Of a DNA stretch of 64,000 nt, positions 26,583 to 34,688 are shown one piece after another. Under the pieces are notes generated by a model. The model was given only the letters and a program-made list of their open reading frames with translations, ran no database searches and was not told where the DNA came from. Numbering within the stretch: position 1 is the first letter of the stretch; every line of letters starts with the position of its first letter. Source of the stretch: Rhizobium subbaraonis (GTDB lineage: Bacteria > Pseudomonadota > Alphaproteobacteria > Rhizobiales > Rhizobiaceae); the NCBI RefSeq assembly GCF_900220975.1, contig NZ_OBQD01000003.1, forward strand, positions 310,001 through 374,000, read 5' to 3'. The translations under genes and the position numbers were made by a program.

Positions 26583-26786
26583 TCAGGCGATGATGTCGGG
26601 AATGATCTGGTCTTCGATCTTGGAGATCTTGTCCTTGATCACGAGCTTCTTCTTCTTCATCCGTTGCACCCGCAGGGCATCGCAGCCGACCTGGATCATG
26701 GCATTGATGGCGGCATCATAGTCTTCGTGTTCCTGCCGAAGCCTGGCGATCGCCAAACGCAATTCCGCCTGTTCCTGGTCTGCCAT
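26583..26786 (-). CDS. DUF465 (YdcH-like) small coiled-coil protein
   Basis: A 67-residue protein from ATG 26786. It is a charged helical hairpin ([39 protein letters not shown]) of the YdcH/DUF465 family, whose role is unknown. It precedes purE by 14 nt and so is the first gene of a purEK transcript. A second member of the same family starts 219 nt away on the other strand (27006). Confidence 0.85.
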   Translation of the reverse strand: MADQEQAELRLAIARLRQEHEDYDAAINAMIQVGCDALRVQRMKKKKLVIKDKISKIEDQIIPDIIA

Positions 26787-27005
26787 TCTCTTCAATTCCC
26801 CGTCCCTTGCCGATGGCGGTCCGTGCCTGCCATTCGTGTTCAGCAAGGCTGCTCCTATCATAAAAGGCCAGCGCTCGGGAAGTTATCCTCGGCCACGATT
26901 TCGCCTTCGACAAATGAAAAATAGCGTGGCAGACTTTGAATGTTGCAACCTTGGCCGCCGCACGCGGCAGCGTTCGGGGGTCAACAAAAGGGAAGGAACT
27001 GTCGC

Positions 27006-27179
27006 ATGTCGATTGAGGCTCATCTTGCCACGCTTGAAAAGAAGCACTTCGCTCTCGAGGAAGAGCTTCACGAAGCAATGACCCGCCCATCCTACGAGGA
27101 CGAGAACATTGCGGAGATCAAGCGGCGGAAGCTGCGCATCAAGGATGAGATCGAGAGGATTCGATCGTCCGTGAATTGA
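27006..27179 (+). CDS. DUF465 (YdcH-like) small protein, second copy
   Basis: A 57-residue protein with AAGGAAC upstream of ATG 27006. The sequence (AHLATLEKKHFALEEELHEA, then IAEIKRRKLRIKDEIERI) is the classic DUF465 helical hairpin. It is divergent from the paralogue at 26583-26786. The role is unknown. The terminator at 27282-27303 lies about 100 nt downstream. Confidence 0.88.
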   Translation: MSIEAHLATLEKKHFALEEELHEAMTRPSYEDENIAEIKRRKLRIKDEIERIRSSVN

Positions 27180-27281
27180 TCGGACAGGTATTTCCACGAG
27201 GAATTGACTTTGGGAGATTGCTCCCCGCCACGAAGCAAAAGTGGTGATGCAAGTCTAAGTGCTTGAAATAGCATATTTTGT

Positions 27282-27303
27282 CCCGGCTGCTCGATCGGCC
27301 GGG
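27282..27303 (+). terminator. Intrinsic terminator after DUF465
   Basis: Stem CCCGGC / GCCGGG with a 10-nt loop, followed by CTTTTTTTGG. Confidence 0.85.
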
Positions 27304-27347
27304 CTTTTTTTGGGGCGTTGCCGGTCAGCCGGGAATTCTGCGCCGGA

Positions 27348-27608
27348 TCAGTTCCAGAACTGGTCGAGCCAGAAGTTCAGCCTGTTGAAGCCGGCGGAAT
27401 TGATCGCATAGATGCGGTGCGTACCCTTGGCCGTGACGCTCACCAGATTGCAATCCAGAAGCGCCTTGAGGTGCTGGGATACCGCCGGCCGGCTGATGGG
27501 AAGGCCCTGCGACAGCTCGTTGACCGTCTTCGGCGCGCGCCGGAGTTCCTCCAGCAGAAACCGGCGGTTCGGGTCGGCAATTGCGGCAAAGGGATCCGGC
27601 GTCACCAT
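27348..27608 (-). CDS. ArsR-family helix-turn-helix regulator
   Basis: An 86-residue winged-helix protein: FAAIADPNRRFLLEELRRAP, TVNELSQGLPISRPAVSQHL with the recognition helix, KALLDCNLV, and wing TAKGTHRIYAIN. No Cys metal site of the classical ArsR/SmtB type is seen (the single Cys is in KALLDCN), so it probably senses something else. It lies 127 nt downstream of a TauE-like permease on the same strand. Confidence 0.9.
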   Translation of the reverse strand: MVTPDPFAAIADPNRRFLLEELRRAPKTVNELSQGLPISRPAVSQHLKALLDCNLVSVTAKGTHRIYAINSAGFNRLNFWLDQFWN

Positions 27609-27735
27609 GCGAAAAAGCTATGGCATCGCAGCAAAATCGGCAAGTGTTTTGTGCGCTGCCGCAGGCTCCCGTTGAGCCATGTCCGACAGCTGGGGGGGCG
27701 GGAAAACGCATGACGATCCGACGGATCTTGTGCTG

Positions 27736-28506
27736 CTAGAGAAAGGCGGCGATGCCGTCGTGGAGGAGCTTGAGTCCGGCGACGAATGCCATGCCGTACA
27801 TGAAGGGATAGAAAACGTCGGGCTTCATGCGCTTCACGAGGAAGCCGCCAAGCGCGGTCATCGCCATGGCAAGCGGCATGAGGGAGGCCGATACCGTCAG
27901 GTTCCTGGTATCGAGCTGGCCGAGGGCGAAGTACGGCACGAGCTTGACCGCGTTCAGCGTGGCGAAGTAGCGCACGGCGGCGCCAGTATAGTCGCGCGGC
28001 GACAGCTTCAACGGCAGCGCATATACCTGGTAGGGCGCGCCACCGGCGTGCGCGACGAAGCTGCCATAGCCGGAGAGCGTGCCAAAGAACGCGGCCGGCC
28101 CGACCCGCTGCGGTTTGGCCGGAATGACATGGCCGCGACGGATGCGCCACTGGTTGTAGAAGAAGCGAAGTGCGAAGAACACGGTGATGGCGCCGATGAT
28201 CAGGCGGAGCGCATCGCGCGGGACATAGGCGGAGGTGGCCCAGCCCAGGGCGACGCCGAAGAGCCCGCCCGGAAGGAGATAGAGCAGCGTTCTGCGGTCG
28301 TTGTGATGGCGCCAGATCCACAGCGATACGATGTCGCTGACGACGAGGATCGGCAGCAGGATGGCCGCCGCTTGCACGGGCGGGACCACCATGGCAAGGA
28401 TGGGTACGCCCATCAGCGCCAGGGCCTCGCCCATTCCACCCTTCGTCAGTCCGACCAGCATGACGGCGGGGATCGCGGCGAGGTAGATGCTGGGGTCGAT
28501 GGGCAT
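27736..28506 (-). CDS. TauE/SafE-family anion permease
   Basis: A 256-residue integral membrane protein with about eight hydrophobic segments. The family signature appears twice in related form (LVGLTKGGMGEALALMGVPI near the N-terminus, and FFGTLSGYGSFVAHAGGAPY in the middle). Members export sulfite, sulfonates or organic anions; the substrate is not readable. Its neighbour ArsR gene may or may not regulate it. Confidence 0.9.
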   Translation of the reverse strand: MPIDPSIYLAAIPAVMLVGLTKGGMGEALALMGVPILAMVVPPVQAAAILLPILVVSDIVSLWIWRHHNDRRTLLYLLPGGLFGVALGWATSAYVPRDALRLIIGAITVFFALRFFYNQWRIRRGHVIPAKPQRVGPAAFFGTLSGYGSFVAHAGGAPYQVYALPLKLSPRDYTGAAVRYFATLNAVKLVPYFALGQLDTRNLTVSASLMPLAMAMTALGGFLVKRMKPDVFYPFMYGMAFVAGLKLLHDGIAAFL

Positions 28507-28609
28507 GGAGGGCGATTGATCCTTTTATGCAACCCGTCTATCGGCTTTGTTTGAATTTTGCGAGGGGCAGTCTGCCGATCGCGACGGAACGGGAAGAAAT
28601 GGAATTGCG

Positions 28610-29263
28610 ATGACTGGAACCGACAACCGCTGCCGCCTCGTGCTGATCGTGCCCGAGGGAGAGGACATCGACGTCCGCAAGGCCATGGTGGAAGATGCGC
28701 TGCGCGGCGGCGACGTCGCGTCCGTGATCCTGCCGCAGTACGGCCTGGAGGATGGCCAGTTCCAGAAGCATGCCGAGGCTATCGTGCCTGTCATCCAGCA
28801 GGCGGGTGCCGCAGCCCTGATTGCAGGCGATACGCGCGTCGCCGGTCGTGCCAGGGCCGACGGCATTCACATCGCCGGCGGACTGGAGGCCTTGGGCGAA
28901 GCGATCGAGAAATTCTCGCCGAAGCTGATCGTCGGCGCAGGCGGCGCCAAGGAACGGCATGCGGCACTCGAGATCGGAGACCTTGCCCCCGACTATATCT
29001 TCTTCGGCAAGTTCGACGGCGACATCAAGCCGGAGGCGCATCCGAAGAACCTTGCGCTCGCCGAATGGTGGGCTTCGATGATCGAGGTGCCTTGCATCGT
29101 CATGGGTGGGGCGGATCCGCAGTCCGCACTCGCCGTTGCCGAAACCGGCGCGGAATTCGTGGCGCTTTGCCGTGCGGTTTTCGACGAACCGGCCAATGCC
29201 GCGCAGGTGGTCGCATCCGTCAACGCGTTGCTTGACGAAAAAGCGCCACGGTTCGAAGATTAA
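28610..29263 (+). CDS. Thiamine-phosphate synthase-like (ThiE family) protein
   Basis: A 217-residue TIM-barrel protein. Strand motifs RLVLIVPE, AGAAALIAGDTRVAGRARAD, GIHIAGG, KLIVGAGGAKERHAALEIGD, YIFFGKF and PCIVMGG correspond to the ThiE order, but the usual ThiE signature (GxGxxxAT, GPVFxTxTK) is altered to FFGKFDGDIKPEAHPKN. It may therefore be a ThiE-like paralogue rather than the true enzyme. ATG 28610 has GGGAAG upstream. A Sel1 gene follows in 10 nt, suggesting one operon. Confidence 0.8.
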   Translation: MTGTDNRCRLVLIVPEGEDIDVRKAMVEDALRGGDVASVILPQYGLEDGQFQKHAEAIVPVIQQAGAAALIAGDTRVAGRARADGIHIAGGLEALGEAIEKFSPKLIVGAGGAKERHAALEIGDLAPDYIFFGKFDGDIKPEAHPKNLALAEWWASMIEVPCIVMGGADPQSALAVAETGAEFVALCRAVFDEPANAAQVVASVNALLDEKAPRFED

Positions 29264-29273
29264 AGGCGTGCGC

Positions 29274-30611
29274 ATGACTAGGGCTTTCGATCACAGGTCG
29301 CTGCGACTGACCACGGCTTTGCTTTGCGCGCTCGGCGCAGCGATGCCGCTTGCGCGCGCGCAGGAGACGCAGAAGCCCGCTGCCGTCCAGCCGAATGCCA
29401 CCGCCCCTGAAGCGCCCGTCCCCGAAGCGGCCATCCCTGAAACAGAGGGCTCTAGCCAGGGTGGCGCGGGCGGAGCAGGGGCCCTGCCCGGTGTCGCCGG
29501 ACAGCCCAATCCGTCTTCCGCAGAAGGCAGCCAGGCGCAGCAACCCGGCGAAGCCGAGGACCACAATGCCGGGCTCGACGGGCCGGCTGAGGCCGAGCGC
29601 ACGTCACGACTGCTCGATCCTGCCGACGCCGGGGATTCGCTCGGCAAGATCGCGCCTTCCGGTGCAGCCGCTGCAGGCGGCCAGCAGAAGGAGTTGCTGA
29701 CGCCGTCGTCCGGCCTCGGCGTGCTCGACCGGATGGGTGCGCCGCTTCCCGATCTGCCGGCTGAAAAGGCCTTCACCGGAAAGGTGGACGATGCCTATGG
29801 CGCGTTCCAGCGCGGCTTCTACCTGACGGCGATGGAGCTGGCGCTTCCCCGCGCGCAAAGCGGGGACGCGGCCGCCCAGACGCTTGTCGCCGAACTCTTC
29901 GAGCAGGGGCTCGGCGTCAAGCGCGACCGCAAGCAGGCCGCCTTCTGGTACAAGCAGTCGGCCGAGGGCGGGGATCCCGCCGGCATGTTCAAGTACGCCC
30001 TGCTTTTGATGGATGGCCGCCAGGTTGAACGCGACCGCAAGAAGGCCGACGAGTACATGAAGAGGGCGGCCGACGCCGGAAATTCTTCCGCCCAGTTCAA
30101 CTACGGCCAGATGCTCGTCGCCGACACGCCCGGCGAAAACGGGCTGCGCGCGGCCCTGCCCTATTACGAGAAATCGGCAGAGCAGGGGATCGCGGATGCG
30201 CAATACGCGCTTTCGCAGCTTTACAGCAACTTGCAGGGTCTGCCGCCAGAGAAGACAGCCCGGGCGCGCGAATGGCTGCTGCGGGCCGCCCGCGCCGGCT
30301 ACGACACCGCCCAGCTCGACCTCGGCATCTGGCTCGTCAACGGGGTCGCCGGCGACAGGGACTACGAGGCGGGCTTCCGGTGGCTGAAACGTGCGGCCGA
30401 TGGTGGCAACGTCGTCGCCCAGAACCGCCTCGCCTATCTCTATATCAATGCGCTGGGAACCCGGCCCGATCCGGTCGAGGCGGCCAAGTGGTTCGTGCTC
30501 TCGCGCCGCGCCGGCCTCAACGATGCCGGGCTGGAGGATTTCTATCTCGGCCTGACCGACGAGCAGCAGAAGGCCGCGATCTCGGCGGCCAACAAGTTCC
30601 GCGTGCGCTGA
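29274..30611 (+). CDS. Secreted Sel1/TPR-repeat protein
   Basis: A 445-residue protein with a signal peptide (ALGAAMPLARAQ), an Ala/Pro/Glu-rich segment to ~residue 170, then repeated Sel1 units (e.g. FEQGLGVKRDRKQAAFWYKQ, SAEGGDPAGMFKYALLLMDG, ADAGNSSAQFNYGQMLVAD, LAYLYINALGTRPDPVEAAK WF). Sel1 repeats make helical scaffolds. The related rhizobial ExoR is shorter. A periplasmic scaffold or regulator is plausible; no partner is visible. It begins 10 nt after the ThiE-like gene. Confidence 0.86.
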   Translation: MTRAFDHRSLRLTTALLCALGAAMPLARAQETQKPAAVQPNATAPEAPVPEAAIPETEGSSQGGAGGAGALPGVAGQPNPSSAEGSQAQQPGEAEDHNAGLDGPAEAERTSRLLDPADAGDSLGKIAPSGAAAAGGQQKELLTPSSGLGVLDRMGAPLPDLPAEKAFTGKVDDAYGAFQRGFYLTAMELALPRAQSGDAAAQTLVAELFEQGLGVKRDRKQAAFWYKQSAEGGDPAGMFKYALLLMDGRQVERDRKKADEYMKRAADAGNSSAQFNYGQMLVADTPGENGLRAALPYYEKSAEQGIADAQYALSQLYSNLQGLPPEKTARAREWLLRAARAGYDTAQLDLGIWLVNGVAGDRDYEAGFRWLKRAADGGNVVAQNRLAYLYINALGTRPDPVEAAKWFVLSRRAGLNDAGLEDFYLGLTDEQQKAAISAANKFRVR

Positions 30612-30766
30612 CGGCGGCGCCTTGCGGTGGAGCCCTGCGTCCGGCGAATGGCTGCGTTCCTGCGGCGGACACTTGAACTTTGAAGGGAATTGTGGTCTTG
30701 AGGCCGCAAACTTGGTTCCCGGCCGCCCCGGCCGCGCGGAACCGCCAAAACCTCTACGGAATTCTC

Positions 30767-31330
30767 ATGAAAATCAGCGGCAGCGAAATCAAGCCGGGCA
30801 ACCTTATCGAGCACAATGGCGGCCTGTGGGCGGCGGTGAAGTGCAACACGGTCAAGCCGGGCAAGGGTGGGGCGTTCAACCAGGTCGAACTGAAGAACCT
30901 GATGGACGGCACCAAGCTCAACGAGCGTTTCCGCTCTTCGGAGACGGTCGAGCGCGTCGAACTGGAGAAGAAGGATTTCCAGTTCCTGTTCGAACAGGGT
31001 GATGGGCTGGTGTTCATGGATGTCGACTCCTACGACCAGCTCGAACTGCAGAAGGAATTCGTTGGCGATCGCGCCGCCTTCCTGCAGGATGGCATGATGG
31101 TGACGGTCCAGCTCTATGACGAAAAGCCGATCGGCGTTTCGCTGCCCGATCAGGTGGTGCTTGCCGTCGCGGAAGCCGACCCGGTGATCAAGGGGCAGAC
31201 GGCGGCCTCTTCCTACAAGCCGGCGATCCTGGAGAATGGCGTGCGCGTGCTTGTTCCGCCCTTCATCGAGGCGGGTGAGCGCATTCTCGTCGATACCAAC
31301 GAAATCACCTATCTTCGCCGCGCCGACTGA
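30767..31330 (+). CDS. efp: Elongation factor P
   Basis: A 187-residue EF-P. The first domain has [19 protein letters not shown] and the tip loop VKPGKGGAF, with the Lys normally modified at position 33. Later the OB-fold blocks [20 protein letters not shown] and [23 protein letters not shown] rescues ribosomes at polyproline stretches. The modification enzymes are not in the window. A longer in-frame ATG at 30680 gives no conserved residues. Next gene is suhB. Confidence 0.96.
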   Translation: MKISGSEIKPGNLIEHNGGLWAAVKCNTVKPGKGGAFNQVELKNLMDGTKLNERFRSSETVERVELEKKDFQFLFEQGDGLVFMDVDSYDQLELQKEFVGDRAAFLQDGMMVTVQLYDEKPIGVSLPDQVVLAVAEADPVIKGQTAASSYKPAILENGVRVLVPPFIEAGERILVDTNEITYLRRAD

Positions 31331-31400
31331 CACGCAAAATTCCGCCGGCCGTGGCATCGACCGCGTTTGCCCGCCGACAAACTGACAAGGACAAGCCCCG

Positions 31401-32201
31401 ATGGCTCGCTCAGCTCTACTCAACGTGATGGTCCAGGCCGCCTTCAAGGCCGGAAAATCGCTCTCGCGCGATTTCGGCGAAGTGCAAAACCTGCAGGTTT
31501 CCCTCAAGGGGCCGGGCGACTACGTCTCGCAGGCCGACCGCAAGGCGGAGAAGCTGATCCGCGAGGAATTGATGAAGGCGCGGCCGACCTACGGCTTCCT
31601 TGGCGAGGAGGGCGAGGAGATCAAGGGGACCGACGGCGCCCATCGCTGGATTGTCGATCCGTTGGACGGCACGACCAACTTCCTGCACGGCATTCCCTGT
31701 TTTGCCTCCTCGATCGCGCTGGAGCGCAACGGCGAGATCGTGGCGGCCGTGGTTCTCAATCCGGCGACGGACGAACTCTACACGGCCGAGAAGGGCGGTG
31801 GGGCCTTCCTCAACGATCGCCGTCTGCGCGTCGCCGCCCGCAAGGAACTGTCCGACAGCGTCATCGCCTGCGGCGTGCCGCATCTCGGCCGCGGCAACCA
31901 CGGCAAGTTTCTGATCGAGCTTCGCCACGTGATGGGCGAAGTCGCTGGCATCCGCCGGATGGGTGCGGCCTCGCTCGATCTTGCCTATGTCGCGGCGGGC
32001 CGTTTTGACGGCATGTGGGAGCGCGGCCTTGCCGAATGGGACATCGCGGCGGGCATCCTGCTCATCCGCGAGGCCGGCGGTTTTGTCAGCGATCTGGAAG
32101 GCGGCAACGCGATGCTGCAGACCGGTACGCTGGTCGCCGGCAACGAATACATCCACAAGGCGCTCTCCGAAGTCGTTCATCGGCCGGTGCCGACCCGCTA
32201 A
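31401..32201 (+). CDS. suhB: Inositol monophosphatase family protein
   Basis: A 266-residue Mg2+-dependent phosphatase. Motif A WIVDPLDGTTNFLHG and motif B AEWDIAAGILLIREAGG are intact; the upstream metal ligand site is FLGEEGEEI. It hydrolyses inositol-1-phosphate or related phosphates; in E. coli SuhB also helps rRNA antitermination. It sits 70 nt downstream of efp on the same strand. Confidence 0.93.
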   Translation: MARSALLNVMVQAAFKAGKSLSRDFGEVQNLQVSLKGPGDYVSQADRKAEKLIREELMKARPTYGFLGEEGEEIKGTDGAHRWIVDPLDGTTNFLHGIPCFASSIALERNGEIVAAVVLNPATDELYTAEKGGGAFLNDRRLRVAARKELSDSVIACGVPHLGRGNHGKFLIELRHVMGEVAGIRRMGAASLDLAYVAAGRFDGMWERGLAEWDIAAGILLIREAGGFVSDLEGGNAMLQTGTLVAGNEYIHKALSEVVHRPVPTR

Positions 32202-32372
32202 GGGACGCGATCCCTCCCGCAGCCTCCACTGCGGGATCTCCCTGCATTTCCACGCCGCGCGGCATCGTTCTTCTGGCGCAAGTCAATGGACGCACATCGA
32301 AATTCGGCCCTTCAATTCGGCGCAATCTTCCTCTAGGCTCCACGCGAAGTGAGAGCAGGAGAAGCGAGTCCC

Positions 32373-33443
32373 ATGGCAAAGCTGGCGCTGTCGGGTTGGG
32401 AGGGGCCGGCCGAGACCGGGGAAGACTATCCCCACAAGCTGTCGAGCCCCATGCCGTTTTTCTGGACGATGGTCATCTTCCTGATCATCGTCGGTTTCGT
32501 CGGCGCGATCCTGTTTCGTCAGGCGCATGCGGCCTTCGTCAGCAATCCGGGCCTCAACGGGCTGATTCTCGGCGTTCTGCTCATCGGCATCCTGCTGGTG
32601 TTCAGCCATGTGCTGTCCCTGCGGCCGGAAGTGCGCTGGTTCAATTCCTTCCGCGCGGCGGGCAACGCCGAAAAGGTCGGGCGCGATCCGGTTCTGCTTG
32701 CGCCGATGCGGGCCCTGATCGGACGGCATCATTCCATCGCGCTGTCGGCCTCGGCCCTGCGTTCCATCCTCGATTCGATTGCGACGCGGCTGGACGAATC
32801 GCGCGACACCTCGCGCTACCTGATCGGCCTCCTCGTCTTTCTCGGCCTGCTCGGCACCTTCTGGGGCCTGCTCGGCACGATCGGTTCTATCAACACGGTC
32901 ATCCAGTCGCTCGACGCAGGCGCGGGCACGGCGAACGACGTGCTGAGCGCCTTGAAGGAAGGGCTGTCGGCGCCGCTATCGGGCATGGGGACCGCGTTCT
33001 CCACCTCGCTCTTCGGTCTTTCCGGCTCGCTGATCCTCGGCTTCCTCGACCTGCAGGCCGGCCGGGCGCAGAACCGCTTCTACATGGAGCTTGAAAACTG
33101 GTTGTCGTCGGTGACCGACGTTTCCTCCGAACTTTCTCCTGCCGCAATCTCCACCGGCGGCGAGCAGGCGGACATCAAGGCGCTCGCAGAGCAGATCCTG
33201 AAGCTTTCGCACGAAGGCGGCCACAGCCGCTCGACGGCGGCAATGGCAAGCCTTGCCGAAGGCATCCAGGGGCTGGTGAAGAACATGCGCAACGAGCAGC
33301 AGATGCTGCGTGACTGGATCGAGGCACAGCAGGACGAGGCGAAGGCGCTGCGCCGCACGCTCGACCGGCTTGCGGCGCGCGCCAGCGAGCTCAACGGCGA
33401 ACGCGCCGCCGAGCGCCTGCGGGATCAGGCGGGGAGCGAGTAA
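32373..33443 (+). CDS. MotA/TolQ/ExbB-type proton channel subunit
   Basis: A 356-residue membrane protein. Hydrophobic segments lie at ~33-57 and ~66-90, then a cytoplasmic loop, then two TM helices at ~148-168 (YLIGLLVFLGLLGTFWGLLG) and ~200-235 with the conserved GMGTAFSTSLFGLSGSLILG. A helical tail of ~130 residues follows. Its partner OmpA-like gene starts 3 nt after. It is not in a flagellar or Tol cluster. ATG 32373 is preferred over 32349. Confidence 0.88.
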   Translation: MAKLALSGWEGPAETGEDYPHKLSSPMPFFWTMVIFLIIVGFVGAILFRQAHAAFVSNPGLNGLILGVLLIGILLVFSHVLSLRPEVRWFNSFRAAGNAEKVGRDPVLLAPMRALIGRHHSIALSASALRSILDSIATRLDESRDTSRYLIGLLVFLGLLGTFWGLLGTIGSINTVIQSLDAGAGTANDVLSALKEGLSAPLSGMGTAFSTSLFGLSGSLILGFLDLQAGRAQNRFYMELENWLSSVTDVSSELSPAAISTGGEQADIKALAEQILKLSHEGGHSRSTAAMASLAEGIQGLVKNMRNEQQMLRDWIEAQQDEAKALRRTLDRLAARASELNGERAAERLRDQAGSE

Positions 33444-33446
33444 GCC

Positions 33447-34478
33447 ATGGCGCTTGCCCGCAACCGCCGCTCAAGCAGAACCGTCGACTACTGGCCCGGC
33501 TTCGTCGATGCGCTGTCGACGCTGCTCTTGGCGATCATGTTCCTGTTGTGTGTCTTCGTGCTCGCGCAGTTCTTTCTCAGCCGCGAAATCAGCGGCAAGG
33601 ACGAGGTGCTCGACCGGCTGACCAGCCAGGTGAACGAACTGACGCAACTGCTGGCGCTGGAAAAGAGCGGCAAGCAGGACTTGGAGGATTCGCTGGCCAA
33701 CCTGCAGGCCTCGCTTGCCGAATCCGAAGGCGAACGCTCGCGGCTGCAGCAGATGCTGAACCAGGGCGCAGGCGCCTCGGACGCCGCCGATGCCCGCATT
33801 TCCACGCTCAACGAAACGCTCGATGCAGAAAAGCAGGTCAGCGCGCGTGCGATGAGCCAGATCGAACTCCTGAACCAGCAGATCGCCGCCCTGCGCAGCC
33901 AGATCGCCGCCGTCGAGGGTGCGTTGCAGGCCTCGGAGGCGAAGGACGCCTCCTCGCAGGCGAAGATCGCCGATCTTGGCCGCCGGCTCAACGTGGCGCT
34001 GGCCCAGCGGGTGCAGGAACTGAACCGCTATCGCTCGGACTTCTTTGGGCGCCTGCGCGAAATCCTGTCCGATCGCGAGAACATCCGTATCGTCGGCGAC
34101 CGCTTCGTCTTCCAGTCCGAAGTGCTGTTTCCCTCCGGCGGCAGCGAACTGAACCCCGAGGGGCAGGCCGAGATGCGCAAGCTCGCCGCAGCGCTTCTCG
34201 ATCTCGCCAAGGAAATCCCGCCGGAAATCAACTGGGTGCTGCGTGTCGACGGGCACACCGACAACGTGCCGCTGTCGGGAACGGGGCGCTATGCGGACAA
34301 CTGGGAACTCTCCTCGGCCCGTGCGACATCGGTCGTGAAGTTCCTGATCGCCAACGGCGTTCCGGCAGACCGCCTGGTCGCGGCAGGCTTCGGCGAATTC
34401 CAGCCGCTGGCACCGGGCGAAGACGATCAGGCGCGGGCGACCAACCGGCGCATCGAGCTGAAGCTTACCGAGAAGTAG
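33447..34478 (+). CDS. MotB/OmpA-type peptidoglycan-binding partner
   Basis: A 343-residue protein with one N-terminal TM helix that begins with a conserved Asp (FVDALSTLLLAIMFLLCVFV; the Asp is the expected proton site). A long coiled coil (~50-195) follows, then an OmpA C-terminal domain (VLFPSGGSELNPEGQAEMRK, VDGHTDNVPLSGT, NWELSSARATSVVKFL, NRRIELKL). The architecture equals that of MotB/ZorB-like stators. With the preceding channel it should form an ion-driven motor anchored to peptidoglycan. Confidence 0.9.
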   Translation: MALARNRRSSRTVDYWPGFVDALSTLLLAIMFLLCVFVLAQFFLSREISGKDEVLDRLTSQVNELTQLLALEKSGKQDLEDSLANLQASLAESEGERSRLQQMLNQGAGASDAADARISTLNETLDAEKQVSARAMSQIELLNQQIAALRSQIAAVEGALQASEAKDASSQAKIADLGRRLNVALAQRVQELNRYRSDFFGRLREILSDRENIRIVGDRFVFQSEVLFPSGGSELNPEGQAEMRKLAAALLDLAKEIPPEINWVLRVDGHTDNVPLSGTGRYADNWELSSARATSVVKFLIANGVPADRLVAAGFGEFQPLAPGEDDQARATNRRIELKLTEK

Positions 34479-34688
34479 GCACCGTTTCCCGCGGGAGAGA
34501 AGCCGCGGCAATAGCCAGCAGGACCGCCACATGTCCGCCGTTTGGGTCCGGCGCGATTTCAGCAACGACGGATACAAACGCTGACGACCGGGCGCTCCTT
34601 GTCGCGGTGGCGTTCCCACCATTTCCGCATTGCCCTTACTCTGACGTGCGCGTAACTTCCGCGCGGGGATATGCTTGGGAGGGCATGG

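Noticed and set aside
32373-34478. Zorya-type defence system
   Set aside because: ZorAB-like architecture only; no ZorC, ZorD or ZorE gene and no neighbouring defence genes. A general envelope motor is at least as likely.
34559-34630. 23-codon minus-strand ORF with AAGG upstream
   Set aside because: Peptide MRKWWERHRDKERPVVSVCI continues to a stop after few more residues; no promoter, terminator or family support. Probably chance.
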